Below, piece after piece: positions 46,801-56,293 of a DNA stretch of 64,000 nucleotides. Below the pieces are notes generated by a model that saw nothing but the letters and a program-made list of their open reading frames with translations, did no database searches and was not told the DNA's origin. Made by a program: the position numbers and the translations under genes. The DNA is taken from contig NZ_JNWZ01000013.1 of NCBI RefSeq assembly GCF_000716545.1, forward strand, positions 1 through 64,000. The letters are read 5' to 3'. Positions within the stretch are counted from its first letter, which is position 1. Each line of letters opens with the position of its first letter. The DNA is from Kitasatospora phosalacinea. Its GTDB lineage: Bacteria > Actinomycetota > Actinomycetes > Streptomycetales > Streptomycetaceae.

Positions 46801-47049
46801 ACCGCGCCGCTGCCCGCCACCGTCGCCGTCCCGGCGCGCGCCGCCGGGGACGGGCCGGCGGCCGACCCGGTGCCCGAGCCGGCCCCGGTCGGCGCGGGCG
46901 GCGCGGGCGGCCCGGCCGCCGAGGGCGCCGCAGGCGCCGGGGCCGCCGGTGAGGCGGGGCGGGCCGGGGCCGCCGGGGAGGGCGCCGCCGTGCCGCCGCG
47001 CTCCCGGCTCACCATCCACCGCGCCACCACCGGGAGCACCAGCCGATGA
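43822..47049 (+). CDS. Polymorphic toxin with C-terminal papain-like (Tox-PL) domain
   Basis: This is a 1075-aa protein from GTG 43822. Residues 1-170 are helical and WXG/ESX-like. About 255-430 is a run of DG-rich beta-hairpin repeats (GSDGKPLL occurs twice in tandem). About 430-780 is Gly/Ser/Pro low-complexity linker. The toxin domain (about 840-985) has a Cys-His-Asp triad: Cys864 in ANNCVDVSL, His946 in SHTWNAVNH and Asp961 in SYLDHQTG. This matches papain-fold toxin/glutamine deamidase domains. An Ala/Gly/Pro tail ends it. Its stop overlaps the start of the immunity-like gene. Confidence 0.82.
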   Translation: MSRNLPEELAPALARTGHAWPQADEDGLRRAAALWREFGSEADALVARGTASAQRVSGENKGRAVDAFAEHWRQFSGGGRGQLDDASAAAALVAAALDKAAGVADQVKSEIVAVLTELTEKIRAADAAEAAAKADIAQAGKQMTTGLGGLVTGAVGAVVGAAKEVTAEAEELAAVEHARTKIGQLLERLGRDMGEAAKSLAGEPPLVALERISQSDGRGLHGEGRESSVAGRSGQVTGALAVAGVARSVEVADVAGVHAELKADGTVRTDRHGNPVLVGEDGQRIKGVEGLTVQQGEDGTQQLVTKDGVPVSGVAMGSDGKPLLGSDGKPLLVGLTGALVGTGITLALGHSGKLQLGDDGHPVMLTADGTQVSGLVADAQGHLLADTDGHPVTVDASGRAAAPGGQIVQFGADGRPLDLLGSDGKPVPVPDGQQGGGHGHGGGQNGANLPGGPSNASGHGGGQNGSILLGDGGLLGDGGPVDRTVQKATAPLDAVAQSAPAGGSQHGPADSGGYRGGGGGGYQGGSGGSHAPSYGGGSAAASYGTPSYGGSYSGPSGGSYQDSGNDYVAPVRGPLSVHVDSVAAPPAPTVPPVVSGGDVWSSGGGGGGGGVRHAADPGSSFGGSSSSGGSSFQLGPVGGGSAGPVGGSIPTGAPVAGAPVFGTAPVGGPVGAAPGAAAGVPGAPGAAGAPVPVTGPVPGATGAGATAPGAAGGSAAVIGVGQHPVGGRPVATGPVPPAGGGGIGQQTPGGPVRGYEPPVDVRRQSGTDEQVLPVNPGQASAAWLVIASGRRGGVAGPLPAGERERVLADGRPYGLPGGLGPVDPAHQAEAVRRTPVPEPDPMVGEWIEVLNGGGPAESGRANNCVDVSLSAVDTLGGVPTCAAPRLPDGPAGERGGRDRAELELGTRFLDLGDGADAHGRLGQALLAHGTGTRAVLLTVDAFGRSHTWNAVNHKGVLSYLDHQTGYAAPTPLYPADHGLWAIAVDAADRPIDLTAPLPATVAVPARAAGDGPAADPVPEPAPVGAGGAGGPAAEGAAGAGAAGEAGRAGAAGEGAAVPPRSRLTIHRATTGSTSR

Positions 47050-48323
47050 TCACCCGCGAGCAGGCCCTCGCCACCGCCCACCGCTGGGTCAACGGCGACC
47101 TCCCGCAGGAGGGGGCGCGGCCTGTCAGGTGCCACGAGTTCGACCTCGGCTGGGTGCTCTGGCCGGAGCCCGCGCCCCTCCTCACCGACCCGCTCACCGG
47201 CGCCCGCCGCGCCCCCGAGGAGATCGGCGCGGCCTGCGCCGTCGTCGACCGGGCCACCGGCGAACTCGTCGTCTACCCGTCCGTCCCGGTGCCGGTGGTC
47301 GAGCAGCTGCACCGCGACCGCCTCGGCGCCGGCAGCCACGACCCGGACCGGCCGCCGGTCACCGGCCCCGGCACCCGGGCCACCCTCAGCTACCGGGACG
47401 ACCAGGACCGGCCGCGGTCCCTCACCGTCCACTCCGCGCACGGGCTGCCGCACCCGGCCCTGCGCGCCCGGGAGCAGCTCGCCGAGCAGGGCGTCCCGGC
47501 CGAGAACCTGATCGCGCTCCGCACCGACCTGCGCCTGTCGATGCTCCCCGGCAGCTACTCCGAGCTGGCCGTCGCCGAGCGGCTCCCCGGCGTCCGGCTG
47601 GAGTTCGAGCAGCCGTACGGGCCGCGCCACGACCACCGGGCGGCCGCCGTGCGGGCCCTGGTGGCCCGCACCCGCAGCGGCTACAACCGGGTGCCGTTCC
47701 CGACCTCGGTGCCGCCCGCCCAGCCCGAGGACGAGACCGGCCTCGGCAAGCGGCTGGCCGCGCTGTTCGGCGAGGACGGCGTGCGCCGCTTCGAGCAGGC
47801 CGAGACGCTCGCCGCCGACCTGCCCGAGACCGCCGCCCGCCCGCTGCGGCACAGCGGCCTGCCGCGCGAGGTCCCCGGCTTCTTCACCCTGTACCTGCCC
47901 GAGGCCGACGGCATCGCCGAGCAGGCCGGTCCGCCGCTGCCCGACCTCACCGAGCGCCTCGCCGCCCTCGGCCGCGGCCGCCGGGCCACCGCCGCCGCCC
48001 GGGCCGCGCTGCTCGGCCAGCGCGTGATCGGCACCGACGGCTGGGCGCTGCTGACCGTCGACGCCGCCCAGGGCAGGGTCCGCGCCGTCGACCCCGACAC
48101 CTGCGAGGCCCGCTACTGCAATGCCGACCTCACCGCCTTCACCCGCTGCCTGGCCCTGCTCGCCGAACGCCGGCCCGCCCTGCGCGGCCTCCCGCCCGAG
48201 CAGGCCGGGCCCGCCGTCGCCGAGTTCCAGTGGGCGCTGGCCGGGCTCGACCGCACCGCGCTGCGCGACCCGGAGAACTGGTGGGCCGTCATCGTCGAGC
48301 AGCTCTGGGACGGCATGCTGTGA
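47046..48323 (+). CDS. Three-domain immunity protein (Imm35-like, deaminase-like, SUKH-4-like)
   Basis: The protein has 425 aa and overlaps the toxin gene by 4 nt (ATGA), as cognate immunity genes do. Residues 1-95 ([17 protein letters not shown] ... [13 protein letters not shown]) look like Imm35. Residues 115-215 resemble toxin-type nucleotide deaminases, including [17 protein letters not shown] at 167-182. The expected catalytic Cys beside and after that PGxY motif are Ser, so it is probably inactive. Residues 235-425 match SUKH-4 immunity proteins ([42 protein letters not shown]). It should neutralise the adjacent toxin in the cytoplasm. Domain calls are by eye. Confidence 0.72.
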   Translation: MITREQALATAHRWVNGDLPQEGARPVRCHEFDLGWVLWPEPAPLLTDPLTGARRAPEEIGAACAVVDRATGELVVYPSVPVPVVEQLHRDRLGAGSHDPDRPPVTGPGTRATLSYRDDQDRPRSLTVHSAHGLPHPALRAREQLAEQGVPAENLIALRTDLRLSMLPGSYSELAVAERLPGVRLEFEQPYGPRHDHRAAAVRALVARTRSGYNRVPFPTSVPPAQPEDETGLGKRLAALFGEDGVRRFEQAETLAADLPETAARPLRHSGLPREVPGFFTLYLPEADGIAEQAGPPLPDLTERLAALGRGRRATAAARAALLGQRVIGTDGWALLTVDAAQGRVRAVDPDTCEARYCNADLTAFTRCLALLAERRPALRGLPPEQAGPAVAEFQWALAGLDRTALRDPENWWAVIVEQLWDGML

Positions 48324-48372
48324 CCCCGCCCGCACCCCTGGCGGTCACCGGGCTGGGCTAGGTTGGACGGTC

Positions 48373-49326
48373 ATGCGACTCGGTGTGCTCGACGTAGGCT
48401 CCAACACCGTCCACTTCCTCGTGGTGGACGCCCACCCCGGCGCGGCCCCGCTGCCCGCCTACTCCCACAAGGCCGAACTGCGCCTCGCCGAGCTGCTGGA
48501 GGAGGACGGGTCGATCAGCGGGGCGGGCGTCGAGCGCCTGGTCTCCATGGTCGCCACCTCGCTCCGGGTCGCCGAGGACAAGGGCGTCGTCGACCTGCTG
48601 CCGTTCGCCACCTCCGCCGTCCGGGAGGCCGCCAACGGCGAGGAGGTGCTGCGCCGGGTCGAGGACGAGACCGGCGTCGCGCTCACCGTCCTGTCCGGCC
48701 AGGACGAGGCCCGGCTGACCTTCCTGGCGGTGCGCCGCTGGTTCGGCTGGTCCTCCGGGCGGCTGCTCAACCTCGACATCGGCGGCGGCTCGCTGGAGAT
48801 CGCCTGCGGCATCGACGAGCAGCCCGCCGTCGCCGCCTCCCTCCCGCTCGGCGCCGGCCGCCTCACCTCCCGCCTGCCCGGCGAGGTCGCCGACCCGGGC
48901 GACCTGCGCGAACTGCGGCGGCACATCCGCGCCGAGATCGCCGGGGCGGTCGGCGAGATCGCCCGGCTCGGGCCGCCGGACCACGCCGTCGCCACCTCCA
49001 AGACCTTCAAGCAGCTCGCCCGGATGACCGGCGCCGCCCCCGAGGGCGCGGGCGTCCGCGTCCCCCGCAAGCTCACCCGCTCCGGGCTCTCCGCGTGGCT
49101 GCCCCGCCTCGCCGCGATGACGCCCGCCGAACGCGCCCGGATCCCCGGCGTCTCGCTCGGCCGCGCCCGCCAGCTGCTGGCCGGCGCGCTGGTCGCCGAC
49201 GCGGCGATGGACCTCTTCGGCCTGGAGGAGCTGGACATCTGCCCGTGGGCCCTGCGCGAGGGGATCATCCTGCGGCGGCTGGACGCGATGGACGGGCACG
49301 AGGGCCGCGTCGCCATCGGGGCGTAG
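48373..49326 (+). CDS. Exopolyphosphatase / Ppx-GppA family phosphatase
   Basis: The 317-aa protein has the ASKHA phosphate loop at the start ([18 protein letters not shown]). A second loop ([16 protein letters not shown]) and the [12 protein letters not shown] stretch of the Ppx/GppA family follow. It is shorter than the two-domain E. coli enzyme, consisting of the phosphatase domain alone, as in actinobacterial Ppx1/Ppx2. It releases phosphate from polyphosphate or guanosine pentaphosphate; which one cannot be told. A TAGGTT box 8 nt before ATG 48373 suggests a leaderless message. Confidence 0.9.
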   Translation: MRLGVLDVGSNTVHFLVVDAHPGAAPLPAYSHKAELRLAELLEEDGSISGAGVERLVSMVATSLRVAEDKGVVDLLPFATSAVREAANGEEVLRRVEDETGVALTVLSGQDEARLTFLAVRRWFGWSSGRLLNLDIGGGSLEIACGIDEQPAVAASLPLGAGRLTSRLPGEVADPGDLRELRRHIRAEIAGAVGEIARLGPPDHAVATSKTFKQLARMTGAAPEGAGVRVPRKLTRSGLSAWLPRLAAMTPAERARIPGVSLGRARQLLAGALVADAAMDLFGLEELDICPWALREGIILRRLDAMDGHEGRVAIGA

Positions 49327-49388
49327 GCGACGGGCGCCCCGGCTCCGTGCCGGCATGGTTTCGCGACGAGTGTCCTAGTCTGGTTCGC

Positions 49389-50315
49389 GTGGCGGATTCG
49401 GCGGACGAGCGACGGTCGAGGCGCGGCCCCCTGCCGCTGAAGGCGGCGCGGGCCGCCAGGGCGGCGCGGCGGAAGCTGGACCGGCCGGTGCTGCCGCCGC
49501 CGCACCCGGCGCTGCACGTGCCGGACACGAAGGTCGCGCTGTCGACCGCCTCGGTGTACCCGTCGACCACGGAGACGGCGTTCGAGCTGGCCGCGCGGCT
49601 GGGCTACGACGGCGTCGAGGTGATGGTCTGGAACGACCCGGTGAGCCAGGACGTGGAGGCGCTGCGGCGGCTCTCGGACCGGCACGGGGTGCCGGTCCTC
49701 GCGGTGCACGCGCCGTGCCTGCTGATCACCCAGCGGGTGTGGTCGACGGACCCGTGGACGAAGCTGGTGCGGGCCCGGAAGGCGGCCGAGCGGCTGGGGG
49801 CGGACACCGTGGTGGTGCACCCGCCGTTCCGCTGGCAGCGGCAGTACGCCAAGGAGTTCGTGGCGGGGGTGAACCGGATGGCGGGGGAGACGGACGTCCG
49901 GTTCGCGGTGGAGAACATGTACCCGTGGCGCTACCGGGACCGCGAGGTGCTGGCGTACGCGCCGGGGTGGGACGTCACGGACGAGGCGTACCGGCACTTC
50001 ACCGTGGACCTGTCGCACGCGGCGACGTCCAGGACGGACGCGTTCGAGCTGGTGGACCGGATGGGCGACCGGCTGGCGCACGTGCACCTGGCGGACGGGT
50101 CCGGGTCGGGGAAGGACGAGCACCTGATCCCGGGGCGCGGCAAGCAGCCGTGCGCCCAGCTGCTGGAGCGCCTGGCCCGCACCGGGTTCGACGGGCACGT
50201 GGTGCTGGAGGTGAACACCCGCAAGTCGGGCGGCCCGCAGGAGCGGGAGGCGGACCTGGCGGAGGCACTGGCGTTCACCAGGCTGCACCTGGCGACCGCC
50301 CGGCCGGGGAACTGA
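49389..50315 (+). CDS. Sugar phosphate isomerase/epimerase-like TIM-barrel protein
   Basis: The protein has 308 aa from GTG 49389. After about 50 basic, probably disordered residues comes an AP-endonuclease-2-type barrel: [81 protein letters not shown] and HVVLEVNT. His, Glu and Asp at strand ends suit a divalent-metal site. The reaction is unknown. TAGTCT 7 nt before the GTG suggests a leaderless transcript. It is often next to ppx and proC-type genes in this family of organisms. Confidence 0.8.
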   Translation: MADSADERRSRRGPLPLKAARAARAARRKLDRPVLPPPHPALHVPDTKVALSTASVYPSTTETAFELAARLGYDGVEVMVWNDPVSQDVEALRRLSDRHGVPVLAVHAPCLLITQRVWSTDPWTKLVRARKAAERLGADTVVVHPPFRWQRQYAKEFVAGVNRMAGETDVRFAVENMYPWRYRDREVLAYAPGWDVTDEAYRHFTVDLSHAATSRTDAFELVDRMGDRLAHVHLADGSGSGKDEHLIPGRGKQPCAQLLERLARTGFDGHVVLEVNTRKSGGPQEREADLAEALAFTRLHLATARPGN

Positions 50316-50373
50316 CGGGCCGTCGGCCCGCAAATCCGGTGCACGGAAGGCCCGTTGACCATAGGGTCGGGGC

Positions 50374-50844
50374 ATGATCGATGAGAACCCGGTCCGGCCG
50401 GTGCGCGCCGACGAGGCGGAGACCTGCGCGGACCCGAGCAGCGTGATGTCGCTGCTGGGCGAGAACACGGAGCACACCACCTACCGCTCCACCTTCGCCG
50501 AGGGCGCGGTCGGCGCCCCCGCGCACTTCCACACCCGGGCCACCGAGCTGTTCTTCGTCCTGGACGGCGCCCTGCGGGTGCTGGTCGACGACCGCGTGGT
50601 GCTGCTGGAGCGGGGCGACTTCCTGGCGGTGCCGCCGCGCACCCCGCACGCCTTCGCCGCCGCGAAGGGCCGCACCGCGGACGTGCTGTTCACCTTCACC
50701 CCGGGCCTGGGCCGCTTCGGCTACCTGCGCCTGCTGGGCCGGGTGACGCGCGGCGAGGCCGACCCGGCGGAGATCCGCGAGTCGGCGGAGCGCTACGACA
50801 ACCACTACGTGGACAGCCCGGTGTGGCAGGCGGAGCTCGGGTGA
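50374..50844 (+). CDS. Cupin-domain protein
   Basis: The 156-aa single-domain cupin has metal-site motif 1 in GAPAHFHTRATELFFVLDGAL (His-x-His and Glu) and motif 2 in DFLAVPPRTPHAFAA (His). It could be a small metal-dependent enzyme or a sensor. TAGGGT 6 nt before the ATG suggests leaderless translation. Its stop overlaps the start of the VOC gene (GTGA), so the two are co-translated. Confidence 0.85.
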   Translation: MIDENPVRPVRADEAETCADPSSVMSLLGENTEHTTYRSTFAEGAVGAPAHFHTRATELFFVLDGALRVLVDDRVVLLERGDFLAVPPRTPHAFAAAKGRTADVLFTFTPGLGRFGYLRLLGRVTRGEADPAEIRESAERYDNHYVDSPVWQAELG

Positions 50845-51239
50845 TCGGCCCCGCCACCCACGTCCGGCACGCCCGCCCCTCCCGGGACCTGGCGGCCGCC
50901 GAGCGGTTCTGGACCGAGGGCCTGGGCCTGTCGGTGCTGTGGCGCACCGTCGAGCGCGTCCCCGGCGAGCACGACCTGGTGATGGTCGGCTTCCCGGGCG
51001 GCGGCTGGCACTTCGAGCTGACGCTCGACCCGGAGCGCCCGCTGGAGCCGACGCCGACGCCCGACGACCTGTTCGTGCTGTACCTCGGCCAGCCGGTGGA
51101 CGAGGCGCTGGTGGAGCGGCTGGTGGAGGCCGGCGGCACCAGGGTCGCCGCGCACAACCCGTACTGGGACGAGCACGGCGTCACCGTGCGCGACCCGGAC
51201 GGCTACCACCTGGTGCTCAGCTCGCGCAGCTGGGCGTGA
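50841..51239 (+). CDS. VOC-family (glyoxalase-like) protein
   Basis: The 132-aa protein starts at GTG 50841, overlapping the cupin stop. The two beta-alpha-beta repeats are visible: [25 protein letters not shown] and [19 protein letters not shown]. His11 or His13, Glu and the C-terminal DPDGYH contribute the usual metal ligands. VOC proteins include glyoxalases, dioxygenases and drug-binding proteins; the substrate is not evident. Confidence 0.82.
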   Translation: MIGPATHVRHARPSRDLAAAERFWTEGLGLSVLWRTVERVPGEHDLVMVGFPGGGWHFELTLDPERPLEPTPTPDDLFVLYLGQPVDEALVERLVEAGGTRVAAHNPYWDEHGVTVRDPDGYHLVLSSRSWA

Positions 51240-51271
51240 CGCAGAACGCGACGGAACCGGAGGACCCCCCG

Positions 51272-52030
51272 ATGTACGACGTCAGGGCGCACGCCAACTC
51301 CTTCGGCCCGGTGGCCGCGCAGTACCAGGCCGCCCGGCCGTCCTACCCGGACGAGCTGTTCGACGAGCTGGAGCGGCTGTCCGGCCGCCCGCTGACCGGC
51401 GCCGACGTGCTGGACGTGGGCGCGGGCACCGGCATCGCGACCAGGCTGCTGGCCGGGCGCGGCGCCCGGGTGGTCGCGGTCGAGCCGAGCGAGGGGATGG
51501 CCGCGGTGCTGCGCGAGGTCAGCCCGCTGATCCCGGTGGTGAAGGCGACCGGCGACGAACTCCCGTTCCACGACGCCTCGGCGGACTTCGTGACGTACGC
51601 CCAGGCGTTCCACTGGACCGAGCCGGAGCGCTCGATCCCGGAGGCGCTGCGGGTGCTGCGCCCGGGCGGGGCGCTCGCGGTGTGGTGGAACGTCAAGGAC
51701 CACGGGGTGCCCTGGCTGGCCGCCCAGCAGGAGCGGCTGTCGGCGGCCCTGCCGACGACGTACCACTACGGCGGCGCGGTGAGCGCCAGGCCCGAGAAGC
51801 TGACGGAGTCGGGCCTGGAGGTGCGCTCCGCGCGACTGCGCTGGGAGCGGCGCCTCCCGGTGGACCGTCTGATCGACGACCTGACCTCCCGCTCGTACTT
51901 CGCGGTGCTGGAGCCGGAGCAGCGGGCCCCGGTCCTGGCCGCGGAGCGGGCGGCGCTGCTCGCCGAGTTCCCGGACGGGCAGGTCACCGAGCCCTACCTG
52001 CTGGACGTCTTCGTGCTGCCGAAGCCGTAG
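51272..52030 (+). CDS. Class I SAM-dependent methyltransferase
   Basis: The 252-aa protein has the class I SAM loop [20 protein letters not shown] (about residues 45-64). The acidic post-loop Glu is in [10 protein letters not shown], and motif II is [11 protein letters not shown]. The region [15 protein letters not shown] is typical of small-molecule or quinone methyltransferases. Start is ATG 51272 with GGAGGA upstream. It follows the VOC gene by 32 bp and is probably in the same operon. Substrate unknown. Confidence 0.87.
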   Translation: MYDVRAHANSFGPVAAQYQAARPSYPDELFDELERLSGRPLTGADVLDVGAGTGIATRLLAGRGARVVAVEPSEGMAAVLREVSPLIPVVKATGDELPFHDASADFVTYAQAFHWTEPERSIPEALRVLRPGGALAVWWNVKDHGVPWLAAQQERLSAALPTTYHYGGAVSARPEKLTESGLEVRSARLRWERRLPVDRLIDDLTSRSYFAVLEPEQRAPVLAAERAALLAEFPDGQVTEPYLLDVFVLPKP

Positions 52031-52126
52031 CCCGGCGGCGGGCCGCCGCGCCCGCACTGACCGCATCGCGGACACCGGGTCCGGGAGCGGCCGGTGCGGG
52101 CGTAGGCTCGACAGCCCCCCGAGAGT

Positions 52127-52138
52127 CTCCTGAAGGAG
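52127..52138 (+). promoter_or_regulatory. Small hairpin over the ilvD ribosome site
   Basis: CTCC-TGAA-GGAG (52127-52138) pairs the Shine-Dalgarno sequence 8 nt before the ilvD start. A TAGGCT box at 52103-52108 suggests a short leader of about 30 nt. Confidence 0.3.
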
Positions 52139-52146
52139 CGGCAACG

Positions 52147-53991
52147 ATGCCCCAGCTGAGGTCCAACACGGTCACCCAGGGTCGCAACATGGCGGGCGCG
52201 CGCGCCCTTCTGCGCGCCGCGGGCGTAGCCCGCGAGGACTTCGGCAAGCCGATCATCGCGGTCGCCAACTCCTTCACCGAGTTCGTCCCGGGCCACACCC
52301 ACCTGCAGCCGGTCGGCCGGATCGTCTCCGAGGCGATCAAGCAGGCGGGCGGCATCCCGCGCGAGTTCAACACCATCGCGGTCGACGACGGCATCGCGAT
52401 GGGCCACGACGGCATGCTGTACTCGCTGCCCTCGCGCGACCTGATCGCCGACTCGGTCGAGTACATGGTCAACGCGCACTGCGCCGACGCGCTGATCTGC
52501 ATCTCCAACTGCGACAAGATCACCCCCGGCATGCTGATGGCCGCGCTGCGCCTCAACATCCCGACGGTCTTCGTCTCCGGCGGCCCGATGGAGGCCGGCA
52601 AGGCCACCCTGGTCGACGGCACCGTCCGCAAGCTGGACCTGGTCGACGCGATCTCCCAGGCGGTGAACGAGAACGTCTCCGACGCGGACATCTCGATCAT
52701 CGAGGAGAACGCCTGTCCGACCTGCGGTTCCTGCTCCGGCATGTTCACCGCCAACTCGATGAACTGCCTCACCGAGGCGATCGGCCTCTCGCTGCCCGGC
52801 AACGGCTCGCTGCTGGCCACCCACACCGGCCGCCGCGCCCTGTACGAGCAGGCCGGCCGCACCGTCGTCGAGATCACCAACCGCTACTACGGCGGCGACG
52901 ACGAGTCCGTGCTGCCGCGCAACATCGCCACCCGCGCCGCGTTCGAGAACGCCATGGCGCTGGACATCGCGATGGGCGGCTCCACCAACACGATCCTGCA
53001 CCTGCTGGCCGCCGCCCAGGAGGCCGAGGTCGACTTCGACATGCGGGTGATCGACAGCATCTCCCGCAAGGTGCCCTGCCTGTCCAAGGTCGCCCCGAAC
53101 GGCGCCTACTACATGGAGGACGTGCACCGGGCCGGCGGCATCCCCGCCATCCTGGGCGAGCTCTACCGCGGCGGCCTGCTGCACGAGGACGTGCACACCG
53201 TGCACTCCGACTCGCTCGCCGAGTGGATGAAGAACTGGGACGTGCGCGGCGGCTCCCCGGCCGAGGAGGCCGTCGACCTCTGGTACGCCGCCCCCGGCTG
53301 CGTCCGCTCCGCCGAGGCGTTCAGCCAGTCCGAGCGCTGGGACAGCCTGGACACCGACGACGCCAACGGCTGCATCCGCAGCGTCGAGCACGCCTACTCG
53401 GTCGAGGGCGGACTCGCCGTGCTGTACGGCAACATCGCCGAGGACGGCTGCGTGGTGAAGACCGCCGGCGTGGACGAGTCGATCTGGCGCTTCCAGGGCA
53501 AGGCCGTGGTCTGCGAGTCCCAGGACGAGGCGGTCGAGAAGATCCTCACCAAGCAGGTCACCGAGGGCGACGTGGTGGTCATCCGCTACGAGGGCCCCAA
53601 GGGCGGCCCCGGCATGCAGGAGATGCTCTACCCGACGTCGTTCCTGAAGGGCCGCGGCCTGGGCAAGGCCTGCGCGCTGATCACCGACGGCCGGTTCTCC
53701 GGCGGCACCTCCGGCCTCTCCATCGGCCACGTCTCCCCGGAGGCGGCTTCCGGCGGCGCCATCGCCCTGGTCGAGGACGGCGACTCGATCACCATCGACA
53801 TCCCCGCCCGCACCATCAACCTCGACGTCTCCTTCGAGGAACTGCACGAGCGCCGGCTCAAGCTGGAGTCCGAGGGCGGCTACCGCCCGAAGAACCGCGA
53901 CCGCCAGGTCTCGGCCGCGCTCCGGGCGTACGCCGCCATGGCCACCTCCGCCGACAAGGGCGCCGTCCGGGACGTCTCCAAGCTCGGCTGA
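52147..53991 (+). CDS. ilvD: Dihydroxy-acid dehydratase
   Basis: The 614-aa enzyme makes the 2-oxo acids for valine, isoleucine and leucine. Cluster-binding Cys are at Cys122 ([12 protein letters not shown]) and in the Cys190-Cys196 segment [12 protein letters not shown]; this is the longer, E. coli-like form. The C-terminal [19 protein letters not shown] motif is conserved. Start ATG 52147 is preceded by GAAGGAG, which lies in a small hairpin. The gene is not with other ilv genes here. Confidence 0.97.
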   Translation: MPQLRSNTVTQGRNMAGARALLRAAGVAREDFGKPIIAVANSFTEFVPGHTHLQPVGRIVSEAIKQAGGIPREFNTIAVDDGIAMGHDGMLYSLPSRDLIADSVEYMVNAHCADALICISNCDKITPGMLMAALRLNIPTVFVSGGPMEAGKATLVDGTVRKLDLVDAISQAVNENVSDADISIIEENACPTCGSCSGMFTANSMNCLTEAIGLSLPGNGSLLATHTGRRALYEQAGRTVVEITNRYYGGDDESVLPRNIATRAAFENAMALDIAMGGSTNTILHLLAAAQEAEVDFDMRVIDSISRKVPCLSKVAPNGAYYMEDVHRAGGIPAILGELYRGGLLHEDVHTVHSDSLAEWMKNWDVRGGSPAEEAVDLWYAAPGCVRSAEAFSQSERWDSLDTDDANGCIRSVEHAYSVEGGLAVLYGNIAEDGCVVKTAGVDESIWRFQGKAVVCESQDEAVEKILTKQVTEGDVVVIRYEGPKGGPGMQEMLYPTSFLKGRGLGKACALITDGRFSGGTSGLSIGHVSPEAASGGAIALVEDGDSITIDIPARTINLDVSFEELHERRLKLESEGGYRPKNRDRQVSAALRAYAAMATSADKGAVRDVSKLG

Positions 53992-54038
53992 GGCGCGTTG
54001 CTCCGGGGGGACGCCCCGTCCGCGGTGATAATCGGCAC

Positions 54039-54560
54039 GTGAGCACGACGAGTACGACGAGCCCGGGCACCACCGCGGCCGGGGGCCCCGCCCCCCGGCC
54101 GATCCGCTGGTTCGGCACCACCTGGGTCGAACGCGGCACCGGCTACTGGCTGCGCCGCGCCGCGGTCTCGCTCGGCGCCCTCGCGGCCACCGCCGCCGGG
54201 GCGCTCCTGCTGCGCCTGGGCGTCTCCGGCGTCCGGCTCTCCGAGGCCGCCCCGCTCTCGCTGCTGCTGATGCTCGCCATCGGCGTCTGCTCCGCCCTGG
54301 CCGGCCTGCGGAACTGGAAGATCCTCACCGAGGGCAAGGACTCGCTGACCGGCTGGATGGCCGAGGAGAAGCAGCTGGCCGGCGTCTGGCTGGTCGGCTC
54401 CGTCGGGGCCCTGGCGGTCTACTTCGCCCGCAGCCTGGTCGAGGCCCCCGGCGAGGGCCTCAAGCGCGCCGTCCACGACCAGGAGCGCGCCGCCTGGCAC
54501 CGCCGCAGCGCCGCCAGGGCCGAGCGCGACGCGCGCAAGGCGGCCCGGCGGCGCTCCTGA
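54039..54560 (+). CDS. Small integral membrane protein of unknown function
   Basis: The protein has 173 aa from GTG 54039. Three hydrophobic segments (about residues 40-62, 70-91 and 112-132) are followed by a strongly basic C-terminal tail (RRSAARAERDARKAARRRS). No known family is recognised with confidence. GATAAT ends 6 nt before the GTG, so the transcript is probably leaderless. Convergent with the next gene, 7 bp apart. Confidence 0.65.
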   Translation: MSTTSTTSPGTTAAGGPAPRPIRWFGTTWVERGTGYWLRRAAVSLGALAATAAGALLLRLGVSGVRLSEAAPLSLLLMLAIGVCSALAGLRNWKILTEGKDSLTGWMAEEKQLAGVWLVGSVGALAVYFARSLVEAPGEGLKRAVHDQERAAWHRRSAARAERDARKAARRRS

Positions 54561-54567
54561 TCGCCCG

Positions 54568-55617
54568 TCAGGTGCGGCTGACCGTGCCGCACTCCTGCCG
54601 GTCGTGCTCCATCGGCCCGGTCCGGTCGTACGGGTCGCTGGCCGGGCCGCTCGGCTCCGCGCCGGTCGCGGCCGTCCGCATGAACTCGAACTCGGGCTCC
54701 AGGTAGCCGGAGCCCATCTCGCACCGGTTGTTGCCGAAGTCGGCGCTGCCCTCGCCCAGCACCGGCTTGCCGGCCTGCACGTCGTAGTGGGCCGGGTCGT
54801 AGAACCGGAAGTCCTGCACCCGGCGGACGATCTCCCGCTCGACCTCCCGGCCGTGGTCCGCCCGCACCCGGGAGGCCGGCTTCGCGGTGCCGCCGGGGGC
54901 GGTCTTCCCGGCGTCCGGGCCGGGGCGCAGCGCGTACACGTAGGTGACGTCGGTGTGCACCGTCATGCCCTTGTCGCCGTCGCCCTCGAAGCTGACCCGG
55001 CCCTGCACCTTCACCTCGCCGGTGACCGGCACCGCCCAGGCCGGGTCGAACCGGCTCAGCCAGCCGGTCGGGTCGTCCTCGGCGGTCGGGTGCGCCAGCG
55101 CCTTGGAGAGCAGCTCGGCGTCCTGGGAGTCCATCAGGTCCAGGACGGGCTGCGTGCTCGCGCCCGACACCACCTGCGGGTCCAGGTTGCTGGCGACCAG
55201 GTACGCCTTGACCGCGGCCAGGTTCGCGGCCACCTGCTTGGCGCTGAACACGCCCGTCGCGGGCGTGCTGTCGGGCATCCCGATGCCGTCCGCGCCGTTC
55301 GGCCACGCCTCGGCGGGCGAACCCGCCCAGGGGTGCTCCGGGGTCGCCGCGTCCGGGGCGACGGTGGGCGGGGCACTGCTCGGAGCGGCGGTCTCCGCGC
55401 CCACCGGGGGCAGCGCGGAGGACTTCGGCGCCTTGGAACGGCCCACGCCGGCGGCGCCCAGGCCGACCAGCACGGCCGTGATCACCAGCACCAGCAGCAG
55501 CGCGTCGCGCACCGGGCGCGAGCGCCTGGGCCGTCCCGGCCCGGGCGGCTGCTCGAAGGGGTTGTCGGGTCTTCCGGGGTCGCCGTTGTCCGGCCCCGGC
55601 TCAGTTGTCGTCGGCAC
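54568..55617 (-). CDS. Membrane-anchored extracytoplasmic protein of unknown function
   Basis: The protein has 349 aa from GTG 55617 (10 more codons are open upstream). A Pro/Gly-rich cytoplasmic head leads to one membrane helix (VRDALLLVLVITAVLVGLGAAGVG, about 36-60). An outer part of about 290 residues follows, with Ala/Pro linker and a folded region (KQVAANLAAVKAYLVASNLD ... DVQAGKPVLGEGSADFGNNRCEMGSGYLEPEF). Two Cys may pair. CATACT 7 nt before the GTG suggests leaderless translation. The C-terminal region has features of streptomycete lipoprotein-like stress proteins, but no firm family. Confidence 0.65.
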   Translation of the reverse strand: MPTTTEPGPDNGDPGRPDNPFEQPPGPGRPRRSRPVRDALLLVLVITAVLVGLGAAGVGRSKAPKSSALPPVGAETAAPSSAPPTVAPDAATPEHPWAGSPAEAWPNGADGIGMPDSTPATGVFSAKQVAANLAAVKAYLVASNLDPQVVSGASTQPVLDLMDSQDAELLSKALAHPTAEDDPTGWLSRFDPAWAVPVTGEVKVQGRVSFEGDGDKGMTVHTDVTYVYALRPGPDAGKTAPGGTAKPASRVRADHGREVEREIVRRVQDFRFYDPAHYDVQAGKPVLGEGSADFGNNRCEMGSGYLEPEFEFMRTAATGAEPSGPASDPYDRTGPMEHDRQECGTVSRT

Positions 55618-55678
55618 GGCCGGAAGTATGCCGACCCCCGCCGACACGCCCGACAGCGGGGGGCGCCGTGACGCGCCG

Positions 55679-56122
55679 TCAGCCCCTGCGGGCCGCCTTC
55701 ACCGCGCCCACCACGCCCGCCACCGCCAGCAGCGCGCCGGCCGGCAGCAGCGAGGTGAACAGCGCCCCGAACAGGCCGTAGTCGCCCAGCAGCCACAGCG
55801 CCAGGGTGTTCAGCACCAGCAGCGCCCCGGAGGCCGGCAGCGCGGACTGCCACGGGTGCGCGTCCGCCCAGCGGCGCAGCCGCCGGTCGCCGCCGCCGCG
55901 CAGCCGCCCGCCGACCGTGCCGACCAGGAAGAAGAAGAACAGCCCCAGGCTCACCGGCCCGGCCAGGATGTCCAGTGACCAGTGCAGCGTGAGCACGTCC
56001 ACCGCGAGCACGGCCCCGCCGACCACCGTGCCCACCGCCGCCGCCGTCCGCCACGGCCCGAGCGTCGCGGCGGCGACGGCGACCTGTCGGTTCTCACGTC
56101 CTGACAACTCTCCGTGTCCCAT
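55679..56122 (-). CDS. Small four-helix membrane protein of unknown function
   Basis: The protein has 147 aa from ATG 56122. Hydrophobic segments lie at about residues 24-43, 47-72, 96-115 and 120-140. The loop between the second and third is basic (GGRLRGGGDRRLRRWADAHP). No catalytic motif is seen. The gene is divergent from proC with 171 bp between. Confidence 0.6.
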   Translation of the reverse strand: MGHGELSGRENRQVAVAAATLGPWRTAAAVGTVVGGAVLAVDVLTLHWSLDILAGPVSLGLFFFFLVGTVGGRLRGGGDRRLRRWADAHPWQSALPASGALLVLNTLALWLLGDYGLFGALFTSLLPAGALLAVAGVVGAVKAARRG

Positions 56123-56293
56123 GTCTCCACGGTGCTCCCGACCGGGCCCGGAAGCCAGAGCCCGGACCCCTGAGATTCCCCCTACGGGGGCGCCGCCCGG
56201 GCCGGCCGCCCGCAGGGTGGACACCTCCGCCGGGGCGGGCGGCCGCCGGTGCAAGATGGCGGGCAGGAACCGCAGCGCACGGAGGCACGCACC

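Noticed and set aside
43412..48323. Prophage or integrative element origin for the toxin region.
   Set aside because: No integrase, att-like direct repeats, or base-composition break is seen at either side; flanking genes are ordinary core genes.
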